From NCBI RefSeq assembly GCF_003667545.1, contig NZ_RCUV01000010.1:1-58089 (forward strand): DNA of 58,089 nt, given 5' to 3'. The DNA comes from Mycetocola manganoxydans. Lineage in GTDB: Bacteria > Actinomycetota > Actinomycetes > Actinomycetales > Microbacteriaceae. The position numbers were made by a program, and so were the translations under genes. The notes beneath the pieces are model-generated. The model had not been told where the DNA came from, did not search any database, and saw nothing but the letters and a program-made list of their open reading frames with translations. This document shows, piece after piece, positions 48,730-57,336 of this stretch (position 1 is the first letter of the stretch; the number at the start of each line of letters is the position of its first letter).

Positions 48730-49878
48730 TCAGCGAAGAAGCAGGTTCGGTTGCAACAGGTATTTGAAGCTGTCGGCGCCTGGCTGGTCCTTCGAGGACT
48801 GGCTGGTGATGAGCATCGGACCCGGCTTGTTCGTGTTCTCACTCTTGGTGAACGAGAAACGAACGTATTCGCTGCGGACGGCGGTAAGGCCGTCGATCAG
48901 GAACTGCGGCTTGAGGCTGAGCACGATGTCGTCGCCGGTGAGGAGAGCATCGATCGCTTCAGATGCCTGCGCCTGCTCGGATCCGACGGCCTCCATGGTC
49001 AGCCCGTCGATTGTGAAGGTGAAGCGAAGAGCTGCTTCGCGCTCGAGAACGAGTGAGACACGGCGAACGGCTTCGATGAGCTCGGCGGTGTTGATGACCG
49101 CGTAGTTCTCGCTGGAGTTGGGGAAAAGCCGCCTGACCGGGGGGAAAGAACCCTTGATCAGGAGCGACGTCACCGTCTTCTTGTCCGCGGTGAAAGCGAT
49201 CAGCTCGCGGTCATCCTTGCTCGTGAATGCGACGGAGATCGTCGACGAGTGGCCGAACGTCTTGCCGACCTCCTGCAGGGTGCGCGCTGGAACGAGCGCG
49301 ACGAGCGAATCAGGCGCGCTGTTGTCGCCGTTGTCCCAATCGATCTCGCGCACGGCGACCCGGTACCGGTCGGTCGCCACCAGGCTGAGGCGATTGTCGG
49401 TGACTTCGAGCTGGACACCGGTGATGACCGGGGTGACGTCGTCACGAGAAGCGGCGACAGCGACCTGGGCGACGGCAGCGGCGAAGTCCTCACCCGGGAC
49501 GAGTCCGGTTTCGCCGGAGATCTGCGGAATGCTCGGGTATTCCTCGACCGGCATTGACAGCAGCGTGAAGTTCGCCGAACCACAGGACACGACGATCCGG
49601 TTGTCGTTGGTGGTGAACTGCACCGGAGCGTTCGGAAGCCGGCTGGCGATGTCGGCCAGGAGGCGACCGGAGACGAGGATCGTTCCCTGTTCCTCGACCT
49701 GTGCGCTGATCTGGGTCTGAGCCGAGACTTCGTAGTCGAAGCTCGACAGTGTCAGGCCGTCGTCGGTGGTTTGAATCAGCACTCCGCTGAGGATGGGGAG
49801 CGTTGTTCTCTGGGGCAACAGCTTCACCGCGAATGAGACTGCTTCACTGAAGACATCGCGATTGACGCTAAACCGCAC
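48730..49878 (-). CDS. dnaN: DNA polymerase III beta sliding clamp
   Basis: GTG 49878 is preferred, giving MRFSVNRDVFSEAVSFAVKL, the expected first strand, with AGGGGAT upstream; ATG 49920 would add 14 residues. The 382-residue product has three clamp domains and ends in the family's MLITSQS...YLLQPNLLLR. The ring tethers the polymerase and other proteins to DNA. Confidence 0.95.
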   Translation of the reverse strand: MRFSVNRDVFSEAVSFAVKLLPQRTTLPILSGVLIQTTDDGLTLSSFDYEVSAQTQISAQVEEQGTILVSGRLLADIASRLPNAPVQFTTNDNRIVVSCGSANFTLLSMPVEEYPSIPQISGETGLVPGEDFAAAVAQVAVAASRDDVTPVITGVQLEVTDNRLSLVATDRYRVAVREIDWDNGDNSAPDSLVALVPARTLQEVGKTFGHSSTISVAFTSKDDRELIAFTADKKTVTSLLIKGSFPPVRRLFPNSSENYAVINTAELIEAVRRVSLVLEREAALRFTFTIDGLTMEAVGSEQAQASEAIDALLTGDDIVLSLKPQFLIDGLTAVRSEYVRFSFTKSENTNKPGPMLITSQSSKDQPGADSFKYLLQPNLLLR

Positions 49879-50292
49879 GGTTGGATCCCCTGTCGTTTCA
49901 AGGTACGAGTGGATCCCCATGTTAGTCGGGTCGGAGAAGCACTGTCATTCACGTCTTCCCGAGTGATGCTTCACGGTTCGACGGCGGCGAAAAGGTTATT
50001 GGCCTGAGAGAAAGTTAAAGAATGGTTAAAGGTCTTAACCGCTGTGGAAACTGTGGATAACTTCCGACACGCTAGGCAATCTGTGGGAACTACACCGGTG
50101 TGACTTGTTGGCGGTGTGTGCACTCGCTGTCGATTGAGTCCCATGCAATTACTGGCATCCGGGGCCGTTGTTCACAATCGGCCGAGATCCGTTCACAGAT
50201 GCGCCCGAGTTTTCAGGAGAGTTTCCACAGGGTTATCCACATTGTGTACGACGCCTCAGTTTTTGATCCGTTAACCGGTTGTGAGCACCGCT
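49879..50292. other. oriC: dnaA-dnaN intergenic region, probable oriC
   Basis: The 414 bases contain two consensus DnaA boxes (TGTGGATAA at 50052-50060, TTATCCACA at 50233-50241) and several one- or two-mismatch forms. An AT-rich stretch at about 49990-50040 includes the inverted repeat GGTTAA-N5-TTAACC. In Actinobacteria the origin usually lies between dnaA and dnaN. Confidence 0.7.
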
Positions 50293-51732
50293 TTAACGAG
50301 TGAAGCGGTGGCCCTGCTTGATGCGACTGGTCAATTCGGTGACCTGGTTATAGATCGACCGACGCTCCTGCATGAGGTCAGAAATCTTTTTATTTGCGTA
50401 CATGACCGTCGTGTGATCACGGTTCCCGAAGAGTTGACCGATCTTGGGGAGAGACAAATTGGTGAGCTCTCGACAGAGATACATCGCGATCTGTCGTGCC
50501 GTCGCGATCGCCTGGGACCTGCTCGAGCCATAGAGGTCGTCGACGCTGAGCTTGAAGTAAGCGGCCGTGATGTTGATGATGTCGACGGGCGAGATGACGT
50601 TGTCGTCGTCGAGCGTGATGAGGTCCTTGAGCACGGTCTGGACGAGGTTCATATCGACGGGCGTGCGGTTGAGGCTGGCGAATGCCGTCACGCGAATGAG
50701 GGTTCCCTCGAGTTCGCGGATGTTGCTCGACACCTTTGACGCGATGAATTCGAGGACCTCGTCCGGAATCTGTAATTTCTCGCTCTGAGCCTTCTTACGG
50801 AGGATGGCGATCCGGGTTTCGAGGTCGGGTACCTGGACGTCGGTGATGAGACCCCACTCGAATCTCGAACGCATCCGGTCTTCGAAGCCGGTGAGAGCCT
50901 TCGGCGGGAGGTCACTCGTGATGGCGACCTGTTTGTTGTGATCGTGCAGGGTGTTGAAGGTGTGGAAGAACGCTTCCTGGGTCTCTGCCTTGCCCTGCAG
51001 GAACTGGATGTCGTCGATCAGCAGGATATCGATGTCCCGATACCGCGCCTGGAAGACGGAGCCACGGTTATTAGCGATCGAGTTGATGAAATCGTTGGTG
51101 AATTCCTCGCTCGACACATACCGGACACGGATGCCGGGGTACAGGCTCATCGCGTAGTGGCCGATGGCGTGAAGCAGGTGAGTCTTGCCGAGCCCGGAGT
51201 CACCGTAGATGAACAGCGGGTTGTACGCCTTGGCCGGAGCTTCGGCGACGGCCACGGCAGCGGCATGGGAGAACCGGTTCGACTGCCCGATGACGAAGTT
51301 GTCGAACGAATACTTCGAGTTGAGCCTCGTGTCGTTCTGTCGGGCGGGGAGAGCAGTGTCAGACATCGACAGGTGCGATGTGTTGTTGACGTAGCTCTGC
51401 TGCTGTTGAGGCTGCTGGTGCATCGGAGCCTGGGGAAGCGGCTCGTATTCCTCGTCGATGATCTCGGGATTCACGACGACGGCGAACGTTGACGCCCCGT
51501 GCGACTCCTGGAGGGTGCCGATCGCCTTGAGCAGGGGGGCACGCATTCGCATGTTGAGTTGACCGGCGGTGAATTCGTTCGGCACCTCGAGATAGAAGGT
51601 GCCGGCCATGATGCCCTTGGGGACCACGAGGTTCAAAAACCCGTGCAGCGGGGGTGTGATGCGCTCGTCGGTGGCGAGCTCATCGAGCACGGTCTGCCAC
51701 GTTTGCGTGATTGACTCTTGCTCGTTTGCCAT
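50293..51732 (-). CDS. dnaA: chromosomal replication initiator DnaA
   Basis: The 479-residue AAA+ protein has an N-terminal DnaB-contact domain and a Gln-rich linker (about 95-115). The ATPase has Walker A GDSGLGKTHLL, Walker B ILLIDDIQFL and sensor II, followed by the C-terminal DNA-binding signature FGNRDHTTVMYANKKISDLM. It binds 9-mer boxes and opens oriC. A second box-bearing region lies upstream. Confidence 0.97.
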   Translation of the reverse strand: MANEQESITQTWQTVLDELATDERITPPLHGFLNLVVPKGIMAGTFYLEVPNEFTAGQLNMRMRAPLLKAIGTLQESHGASTFAVVVNPEIIDEEYEPLPQAPMHQQPQQQQSYVNNTSHLSMSDTALPARQNDTRLNSKYSFDNFVIGQSNRFSHAAAVAVAEAPAKAYNPLFIYGDSGLGKTHLLHAIGHYAMSLYPGIRVRYVSSEEFTNDFINSIANNRGSVFQARYRDIDILLIDDIQFLQGKAETQEAFFHTFNTLHDHNKQVAITSDLPPKALTGFEDRMRSRFEWGLITDVQVPDLETRIAILRKKAQSEKLQIPDEVLEFIASKVSSNIRELEGTLIRVTAFASLNRTPVDMNLVQTVLKDLITLDDDNVISPVDIINITAAYFKLSVDDLYGSSRSQAIATARQIAMYLCRELTNLSLPKIGQLFGNRDHTTVMYANKKISDLMQERRSIYNQVTELTSRIKQGHRFTR

Positions 51733-52063
51733 ATTTCCCTACATAAAGTTATTCACAGAGTTATCCACGGATGCTCCCACACCCCCGGATCTATGGGGAA
51801 CCGAGTGGTCGAAGCTGGGGATAACTGATCCCTCACGCTAGCCAATCGCACGGGTTGGCCCAAATTTACCGCAGAAATCCGCCAGCGTGTCAGTGCTGGC
51901 CTAGCTGGGAAACCTGTGGATAATCGATTGTTTGGGTCGGTTCGGTTTGACCATCGGTAGCGCAGGCCGTAGATTTAGTCAGTTGACTTGTGCCCTCGGG
52001 CGCCAATTTTCCCTGCCATGCGACTCGCCGCAGCGGAGATTTCCAAACGTGGAGTAAGTGATT
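51733..52063. promoter_or_regulatory. divergent dnaA/rpmH promoter region with DnaA boxes
   Basis: TTATTCACA (51749-51757), TTATCCACG (51761-51769), TGGGGATAA (51816-51824) and TGTGGATAA (51915-51923) are present. The first pair lies 17-37 bases before dnaA and suits autoregulation; together they may also be part of the origin. Confidence 0.65.
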
Positions 52064-52201
52064 ATGAGCAAGAGAACGTTCCAGCCGAACAACCGTCGTC
52101 GCGCCAAGGTGCACGGTTTCCGCCTGCGTATGCGCACCCGTGCCGGCCGCGCCATCCTGGGTGCACGCCGTCGCAAGGGCCGCACCGAACTCTCCGCGTA
52201 G
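52064..52201 (+). CDS. rpmH: 50S ribosomal protein L34
   Basis: The 45-residue basic protein starts [20 protein letters not shown] and ends GRTELSA, the invariant L34 pattern. GGAG lies upstream. It is the first gene of the rightward rpmH-rnpA-yidD-yidC-jag run. Confidence 0.97.
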   Translation: MSKRTFQPNNRRRAKVHGFRLRMRTRAGRAILGARRRKGRTELSA

Positions 52202-52230
52202 CATCCCGACCTCGGCAACCCGTCGTTTTC

Positions 52231-52572
52231 GTGCTCGCTAAAGCGCAACGCATCACGAGTGCGGACGACTACAAACGGGTTGTACGACGCGGCCGACGGA
52301 TCGCTGGCGTGAACTGTGTGACCTACCAAACGATGAACCCGAATGGCGGAGCTCCGCGATTCGGGTTCATTGTTGCAAAAACGGTTGGCAACGCAGTCGT
52401 CCGTAACCGTGTCCGCCGACGGTTGAAGGCAATCGCGTTCGACCTGGCACGGACGTTACCGGACGGCGCCGAGACGGTGTTTCGTGCTCTTCCTCCCGCA
52501 GCGACCGCGGATTTCAGCGATTTGAATACCGAGGCTCAGCGATCGACCGCGCGTCTGGTGGCGAAGTCATGA
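52231..52572 (+). CDS. rnpA: ribonuclease P protein component
   Basis: GTG 52231 gives 113 residues, the normal length; the frame extends further upstream through rpmH only as a shadow. The RNA-contact motif RNRVRRRLKAIA and the family start LAKAQRITSADDYKRVVRRG are clear. It assists the RNase P RNA in tRNA 5' maturation. The stop overlaps yidD by four bases. Confidence 0.95.
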   Translation: MLAKAQRITSADDYKRVVRRGRRIAGVNCVTYQTMNPNGGAPRFGFIVAKTVGNAVVRNRVRRRLKAIAFDLARTLPDGAETVFRALPPAATADFSDLNTEAQRSTARLVAKS

Positions 52573-52910
52573 CCGGTGCCGTCGTGGACGCGAGTGAAGG
52601 GGCAGACGCAATGCACAGCATCCTGTTGCTTCCTCGCAATGCGGCGGTGGCCGCTCTTATCGCCTACCGCACAGTGATCTCCCCGCTTTATGGCGACGTG
52701 TGCAGGTACTATCCCTCTTGTTCTGCTTATGCGATGCACGCGATTGCACAGCATGGCGCGGTAATCGGTTCTGGACTCGCTCTTCGGCGAATCTCGCGCT
52801 GCCACCCGTGGGCTGCGGGCGGGGTCGATGATGCTCCCCTCAAGAAAAACTTCAAATACAGCGTGACCCCGCGTGGGTTCGTTGTTACAGCACGCCACCG
52901 AAAGGGCTAA
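52569..52910 (+). CDS. yidD: membrane protein insertion efficiency factor YidD
   Basis: The 113-residue protein carries the family core CRYYPSCSAYAMHAIAQHGA followed by ISRCHPWAAGG, with its cysteines. It supports YidC-dependent insertion. ATG 52569 overlaps rnpA; ATG 52611 (MHSILLLPRN), 14 codons in and with GAAGGGG upstream, is closer to the usual start. Confidence 0.93.
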   Translation: MTGAVVDASEGADAMHSILLLPRNAAVAALIAYRTVISPLYGDVCRYYPSCSAYAMHAIAQHGAVIGSGLALRRISRCHPWAAGGVDDAPLKKNFKYSVTPRGFVVTARHRKG

Positions 52911-52917
52911 CTCCCAC

Positions 52918-54033
52918 ATGGATCTCCTGTCGATCATCCTTTGGCCACTGAAGTGGGCCGTGGAGCTCATCCTCGTGGGCTGGCACTCGCTGTTGTCGGC
53001 GCTCGGAATGCCTCCCGCCGACGGTCTCACCTGGGTGCTGTCGATCGTGGGACTCGTTCTCGTGGTGCGGGCGCTTTTGATCCCGCTGTTCGTCAAGCAG
53101 ATCAAGAACCAGCGGCGCATGATGGAAGTCGCGCCGCAGCTGAAGAAGATCCAGGACAAGTACAAGGGTAAGAAGGATCAGTTCAGTCGCGAGGCCATGA
53201 GCCGCGAGACCATGGAGCTGTACAAGAAGACTGGTACGAACCCGCTGGGTTCCTGTCTCCCGCTGCTGGTGCAGATGCCGATTTTCTTCGCGCTGTTCTC
53301 CGTGCTCAACGACTCTCAGACGGGCAAGTCGGGAGTCGGCCCGCTGAACGAAGCTCTGTCGGAGCAGTTCGGCTCGTCCTCGCTGTTCGACCTCGCTCCC
53401 CTGCACATGAGCTTCTCCTCGGCGATGAACGCTGCGGGCGGCCCCCAGGTCGGCGTGATGATCGTCGCCGCGATCATGGTCGTACTGATGACCGCGTCGC
53501 AGTTCATCACCCAGCTTCAGATCGTCTCGAAGAATATCTCCGACGAGACCAAGGCCAGCCCGATGTTCAAGCAGCAGCGCATCCTGCTCTACATCCTCCC
53601 CTTCGTCTTCCTCTTCTCCGGCTTCGCCTTCCCGCTCGGTGTCATGTTCTACTGGCTCGTATCGAACATCTGGACCATGGTTCAGCAGTTCATCATCATC
53701 CGGAACATGCCGATGCCCGGGACCGAAGCAGCCAAGGAACGCGAAGAGCGTCTCGCGCGCAAGGGCAAGCTCAAGCCAGCCGACGGTGCGGCTGGTGACA
53801 CTCTCGTGATCGAAGAGAAGAAGCCCGCCCAGCGGCAGCAGCCGGTCGGTAAGAACCGCGCCAAGAAGGCCGGCGCCCCGAAGGCCCAGGCACCGACAGG
53901 TCCAGCAGCGCCGAAGTCCGGTGGCACAGCGCCAACGACGCCCGCGCCGAAGGCCGCTCCTGCAGCACCCACTTCTCCTGCCGCGGGCTCCAAGCCCGAC
54001 GCAAGTAAAGCTCCCAAGAACAACGGAAAGTAG
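52918..54033 (+). CDS. yidC: membrane protein insertase YidC
   Basis: ATG 52918 gives 371 residues, eight bases after yidD. Five membrane helices and the YidC/Oxa1 core (PLFVKQIKNQRRMMEVAPQL, then GSCLPLLVQMPIFFALFSVL) are visible. The C-terminal 90 residues are a Lys/Ala/Pro-rich tail that may contact ribosomes. It inserts membrane proteins with or without SecYEG. Confidence 0.95.
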   Translation: MDLLSIILWPLKWAVELILVGWHSLLSALGMPPADGLTWVLSIVGLVLVVRALLIPLFVKQIKNQRRMMEVAPQLKKIQDKYKGKKDQFSREAMSRETMELYKKTGTNPLGSCLPLLVQMPIFFALFSVLNDSQTGKSGVGPLNEALSEQFGSSSLFDLAPLHMSFSSAMNAAGGPQVGVMIVAAIMVVLMTASQFITQLQIVSKNISDETKASPMFKQQRILLYILPFVFLFSGFAFPLGVMFYWLVSNIWTMVQQFIIIRNMPMPGTEAAKEREERLARKGKLKPADGAAGDTLVIEEKKPAQRQQPVGKNRAKKAGAPKAQAPTGPAAPKSGGTAPTTPAPKAAPAAPTSPAAGSKPDASKAPKNNGK

Positions 54034-54037
54034 CGCC

Positions 54038-54556
54038 ATGTCAGACGTGATCGACAACCAGACCGACGTCGCAGTCGTCCGAAACGACTCCCCCACCGTT
54101 ACCCAGCTCGAAGAAGAGGGCGACGTTGCCGCGGATTACATCGAGGAATTCCTCGACATCTGCGATCTCGATGGAGACATCGACATCGACGTCCGCAACG
54201 GGCGTGCGTACGTGGCCGTGACCGCTGCCGAGGGAAGCAACATCCGCGTTCTCTCGAAGCCGGATGTCGTCAGCGCGCTCCAGGAACTGACTCGCCTCGC
54301 TGTGCAGAGCAAGACCGGCGCGTTCTCCCGCCTCATCCTTGACATCGGCGGATCACGCGATGCGCGTCAGGCAGAGCTGAGCGTTCTCGTCGACAGTGCA
54401 ATTGCGCAGCTCGACGGCGGAGCGGCATCCGCAGCTCTTCCTCCGATGTCAAGCTACGAGCGCAAGCTAGTCCACGATGTTGTCTCTGACCGGGGCTTTG
54501 TCTCCACTTCGCACGGCGAAGGTCGCGATCGTCACACGGTAATCACGCGCGCCTGA
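54038..54556 (+). CDS. jag: Jag-type KH/R3H RNA-binding protein
   Basis: ATG 54038 gives 172 residues. A KH-like domain spans about 27-115 (DLDGDIDIDVRNGRAYVAVT, then LILDIGGSRDARQAEL). The R3H domain is at the end (MSSYERKLVHDVVSDRGFVS, with EGRDRHTVI). It binds RNA and is linked to envelope growth in other bacteria. It follows yidC by four bases. Confidence 0.93.
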   Translation: MSDVIDNQTDVAVVRNDSPTVTQLEEEGDVAADYIEEFLDICDLDGDIDIDVRNGRAYVAVTAAEGSNIRVLSKPDVVSALQELTRLAVQSKTGAFSRLILDIGGSRDARQAELSVLVDSAIAQLDGGAASAALPPMSSYERKLVHDVVSDRGFVSTSHGEGRDRHTVITRA

Positions 54557-54561
54557 GGTTC

Positions 54562-54577
54562 GGTTTCACGTGAAACG
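54562..54577. promoter_or_regulatory. parS: parS site 1
   Basis: GGTTTCACGTGAAACG matches the parS core GTTTCACGTGAAAC exactly. ParB should load here. Confidence 0.85.
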
Positions 54578-54590
54578 GTGATCGTCCCCC

Positions 54591-54761
54591 GGTGGTCGAG
54601 CGTGTCGAGTGCGCGTTCCGGTGATCGAGCGTGTCGAGATCGTTCGCTGTCATTTCGACGGGCTCAATGACCACCCCGGTGATCGAGCTTGTCGAGATCG
54701 TTCGCGGTCATTTCGACGGGCTCAATGGCCACCCACCCCGGTGATCGAGCTTGTCGAGATC
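54591..54761. repeat. interspersed repeat array, left copy
   Basis: Four GGTGATCGAGCTTGTCGAG-type units and two TTTCGACGGGCTCAATG units alternate in 170 bases between jag and rsmG. The same unit occurs in reverse orientation at 55990-56292. Confidence 0.8.
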
Positions 54762-54818
54762 CCCTCCCGCGTGGACCCGACCTCACCACACTCGCGGACC
54801 GAATAGAGTTAACCCAAC

Positions 54819-55454
54819 ATGACTGACGCCACTCTTGAGCCCGAGCCTGCTGCCGCCGCGACCCTCCTGGGTGATCGACTCGAGCTCACTCGCCGGTTCA
54901 CCGAGAACCTCGCGAAGCACGGAGAAGAGCTGGGTCTGATCGGTCCCCTCGAGCTCCCCCGCCTGTGGACCCGTCATGTGCTCAACAGCGCCCTCGTCGC
55001 CCCGCTTCTGCGTCCGGGCTTGGTTGGTGATGTCGGTTCCGGTGCCGGCCTTCCTGGTCTTGTTCTCGCAATTGCGCGCCCGGATGTGCAATTTGTTCTT
55101 ATCGAGCCGATGGAGCGGCGCGTCGCTTGGCTAAATGATCAGGTCAACGAGCTTGAACTCAGCAATGTGTCTGTTCTCCGCGAGCGCGCAGAAGACGTGC
55201 GCCTGACGGCGCGCCTCGATCAAGTCACTGCACGCGCTGTCAGCGCTTTCAAGAAGCTCCTTCCGCTGACTGCTCCCCTTGTGCGCGATGGAGGAGAGCT
55301 GGTCCTCTTGAAGGGCGCGAACGCCCAGAACGAAATTGACGCCGCTCAGAAAGAGATGCGCAAGTACAAGGTGAGCGACGCCCGCGTGCAGGTTCTGGGA
55401 GAAGGGCTCACGGAGGATGTCACGCGAGTGATCCTCGGTACGGTTCGCAGCTAA
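54819..55454 (+). CDS. rsmG: 16S rRNA (guanine-527-N7)-methyltransferase
   Basis: The 211-residue protein has the SAM-binding motif VGDVGSGAGLPGLVLAIARP and the family region RLWTRHVLNSALVAPLL. It methylates G527 of 16S rRNA; its loss gives low-level streptomycin resistance. The place between jag and parA is conserved. Confidence 0.95.
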   Translation: MTDATLEPEPAAAATLLGDRLELTRRFTENLAKHGEELGLIGPLELPRLWTRHVLNSALVAPLLRPGLVGDVGSGAGLPGLVLAIARPDVQFVLIEPMERRVAWLNDQVNELELSNVSVLRERAEDVRLTARLDQVTARAVSAFKKLLPLTAPLVRDGGELVLLKGANAQNEIDAAQKEMRKYKVSDARVQVLGEGLTEDVTRVILGTVRS

Positions 55455-55471
55455 ACCGGACCCTTCCCCAG

Positions 55472-55499
55472 ACGCATCGTTTCACGTGAAACGATGCGT
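55472..55499. promoter_or_regulatory. parS: parS site 2 in a 28-bp palindrome
   Basis: The core GTTTCACGTGAAAC is flanked by ACGCATC and GATGCGT arms, making 28 bases of perfect symmetry 18 bases after the rsmG stop. Confidence 0.85.
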
Positions 55500-55597
55500 G
55501 GCATCGCCGCTCCTCCACAGTCACGCCGGACCGTTGTCTTCTCCACAGATCGGGACCTCGCGGTGGGCGTGTGCCTCTACCTGACACCGTTGTCCTC

Positions 55598-55927
55598 ATG
55601 CCTTACATGTACATTCTCGAGTGCTCCGACGGGACTTACTATGTCGGGAGCACCTGGCACCTGTTGGAGAGGGTGGCTCAGCACAACGACGGGCTCGGGT
55701 CCGCCTACACGAGGTCTCGCTTGCCCGTCAGATTGCTCTACAGCGAGGAATATCCCAGCATCGCAGAGGCGTTCGGACGCGAAAAGCAGGTGCAGGGGTG
55801 GAGCCGGAGGAAGCGACGTGCTCTCATCGAAGGGCGACATGCGGACCTCCCCGGCATCGTCGAACTGCAGAAGCGGGGATCGGGTGCGAGCGATGAGGAG
55901 GCCGGGATCAGGTTGGCTGATCGCTGA
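55598..55927 (+). CDS. GIY-YIG nuclease-fold protein, UPF0213 type
   Basis: The start used is ATG 55598 (MPYMYILECSDGTYYVGSTW); GTG 55571 is possible but the family begins here. The 109-residue product has the YIL...YVG motif pair, Arg in RVAQHNDGLGSAYTRSRLPV, and Glu in AFGREKQVQGWSRRKR. These small single-domain proteins are believed to be DNA nucleases with no clear role. It lies between the two repeat arrays and four of the parS sites. Confidence 0.85.
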   Translation: MPYMYILECSDGTYYVGSTWHLLERVAQHNDGLGSAYTRSRLPVRLLYSEEYPSIAEAFGREKQVQGWSRRKRRALIEGRHADLPGIVELQKRGSGASDEEAGIRLADR

Positions 55928-56094
55928 AGACTCATCACGTCCGGCGCCTGTAGGCGGCGCCGGGCGTGATGACCGCGTAATGACGTCGGGACCTCGACAA
56001 GCTCGATCAGCGAGATAGTGATCTCGACAGGCTCGATCACCGGCCGGTTCGGTCGTTGAGCTTGTCGAAATGGCGACATCAGGACCTCAGGCAG

Positions 56095-56110
56095 TGTTTC
56101 ACGTGAAACA
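56095..56110. promoter_or_regulatory. parS: parS site 3 (perfect consensus)
   Basis: TGTTTCACGTGAAACA is identical to the bacterial parS consensus. Confidence 0.92.
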
Positions 56111-56253
56111 CGGGGATCTCGACAGGCTCGATCAACGGGATAGGGATCTCGACGAGCTCGATCACCGGGACAGGGATCTCGACGAGCTCGATCACCGGAG
56201 GCCTGGGTCGCTCCGGTCATTGAGCTTGTCGAAATGATTGGCACGGAGTGGGA

Positions 56254-56269
56254 GGTTTCACGTGAAACA
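56254..56269. promoter_or_regulatory. parS: parS site 4
   Basis: GGTTTCACGTGAAACA has the exact 14-base core and differs from consensus only at the first base. Confidence 0.88.
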
Positions 56270-56368
56270 TCGGGATCTCGACAGGCTCGATCAGCGGGAT
56301 GCTCGCGCGGCGACGTCAATGGCGGGGGAGCCAGTCCGGTACGGTTGAATCAACGAGAGAACGGAGAC

Positions 56369-56384
56369 CGTTTCACGTGAAACA
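56369..56384. promoter_or_regulatory. parS: parS site 5
   Basis: CGTTTCACGTGAAACA has the exact core and lies 23-38 bases before parA, where ParB binding could also regulate the operon. Confidence 0.88.
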
Positions 56385-56406
56385 TCCCCAATCTGAAGGA
56401 AAGTCG

Positions 56407-57336
56407 GTGAGTACTACGTCCGTCCAAGAAGAGACATCCCCACTCATGCGGGAGATCCTCGACCTGACCCACCGCCGCAAGAACATCGCTCAATCGACCG
56501 TTCCTCTCCCCGGAAAGACGCGAGTTTTCACGGTTTCCAACCAAAAAGGCGGCGTCGGCAAGACGACCACGACGGTCAACGTTGCAGCTGCTCTCGCTAA
56601 ATCGGGCGCCCGCGTTCTCGTCATCGACCTCGACCCGCAGGGCAACGCGTCCACCGCCCTCGGTGTCGATCATCATGCTGAGATCCCGAGCATCTACGAC
56701 GTGCTGATCGACGACTTTCCCCTCGCTGACGTTGTGCAAAAGAGTCCTGAGTTCGACACTTTGTATTGCGCACCGTCAACCATCCACCTGGCCGGCGCCG
56801 AGATCGAGCTCGTCTCTCAGGTCGCACGCGAACACCGACTCCGGACAGCACTCGAGCAGTTCATCGGTGAAGCCGAAGAGCCGTACCACTACGTCTTCAT
56901 TGATTGCCCTCCGTCGCTGGGGCTGCTCACAATCAATGCTTTCGTGGCCGCCCAAGAGGTCCTCATCCCGATTCAGGCCGAATATTACGCTCTGGAGGGG
57001 CTCAGTCAGCTTCTGAACAGCATTCAGCTCATCCAGAAGCACCTGAATCCCACTCTGAGGCTCTCCACAATCCTCCTGACGATGTACGACGGTCGCACGA
57101 ACCTCGCCCACCAGGTGGCTGACGACGTTCGCGAGCACTTCCCGAAAGAAGTCCTGAAGACCCTGATCCCGCGTGCCGTTCGCATCTCCGAAGCTCCGAG
57201 TTTCGGCCAGACCGTGATCAGCCACGACCCGAGCGGCGTCGGAGCCATCTCCTATCTCGAAGCAGCGGCCGAAATCGCCACTCGCTATGCACAACAGAAC
57301 AAAACAGCACCATCCACTGAAGGAGCAACACACTAA
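56407..57336 (+). CDS. parA: chromosome partitioning ATPase ParA
   Basis: GTG 56407 follows AAGGA at 56397-56401; longer in-frame starts run through the repeat and parS region. The 309-residue protein has the deviant Walker A NQKGGVGKTTTTVN, Walker B HYVFIDCPPSLG, and VLIPIQAEYYALEGLSQLL. It segregates origins with ParB. Its stop and the parB start share one base (TAATG). Confidence 0.95.
   Translation: MSTTSVQEETSPLMREILDLTHRRKNIAQSTVPLPGKTRVFTVSNQKGGVGKTTTTVNVAAALAKSGARVLVIDLDPQGNASTALGVDHHAEIPSIYDVLIDDFPLADVVQKSPEFDTLYCAPSTIHLAGAEIELVSQVAREHRLRTALEQFIGEAEEPYHYVFIDCPPSLGLLTINAFVAAQEVLIPIQAEYYALEGLSQLLNSIQLIQKHLNPTLRLSTILLTMYDGRTNLAHQVADDVREHFPKEVLKTLIPRAVRISEAPSFGQTVISHDPSGVGAISYLEAAAEIATRYAQQNKTAPSTEGATH

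Larger units (their letters stand above)
55990..56292. repeat. interspersed repeat array, right copy
   Basis: Six units of the form GATCTCGACAGGCTCGATCA occur at about 55990, 56020, 56115, 56145, 56175 and 56273. Two reversed TTGAGCTTGTCGAAATG units lie near 56057 and 56220. The orientation is opposite to the left array. Two parS sites are embedded in the array. Confidence 0.8.

Noticed and set aside
52885-54096. 403-codon minus-strand frame opposite yidC
   Set aside because: His/Asp/Arg-rich composition is the complement of yidC codons; no ribosome binding site.
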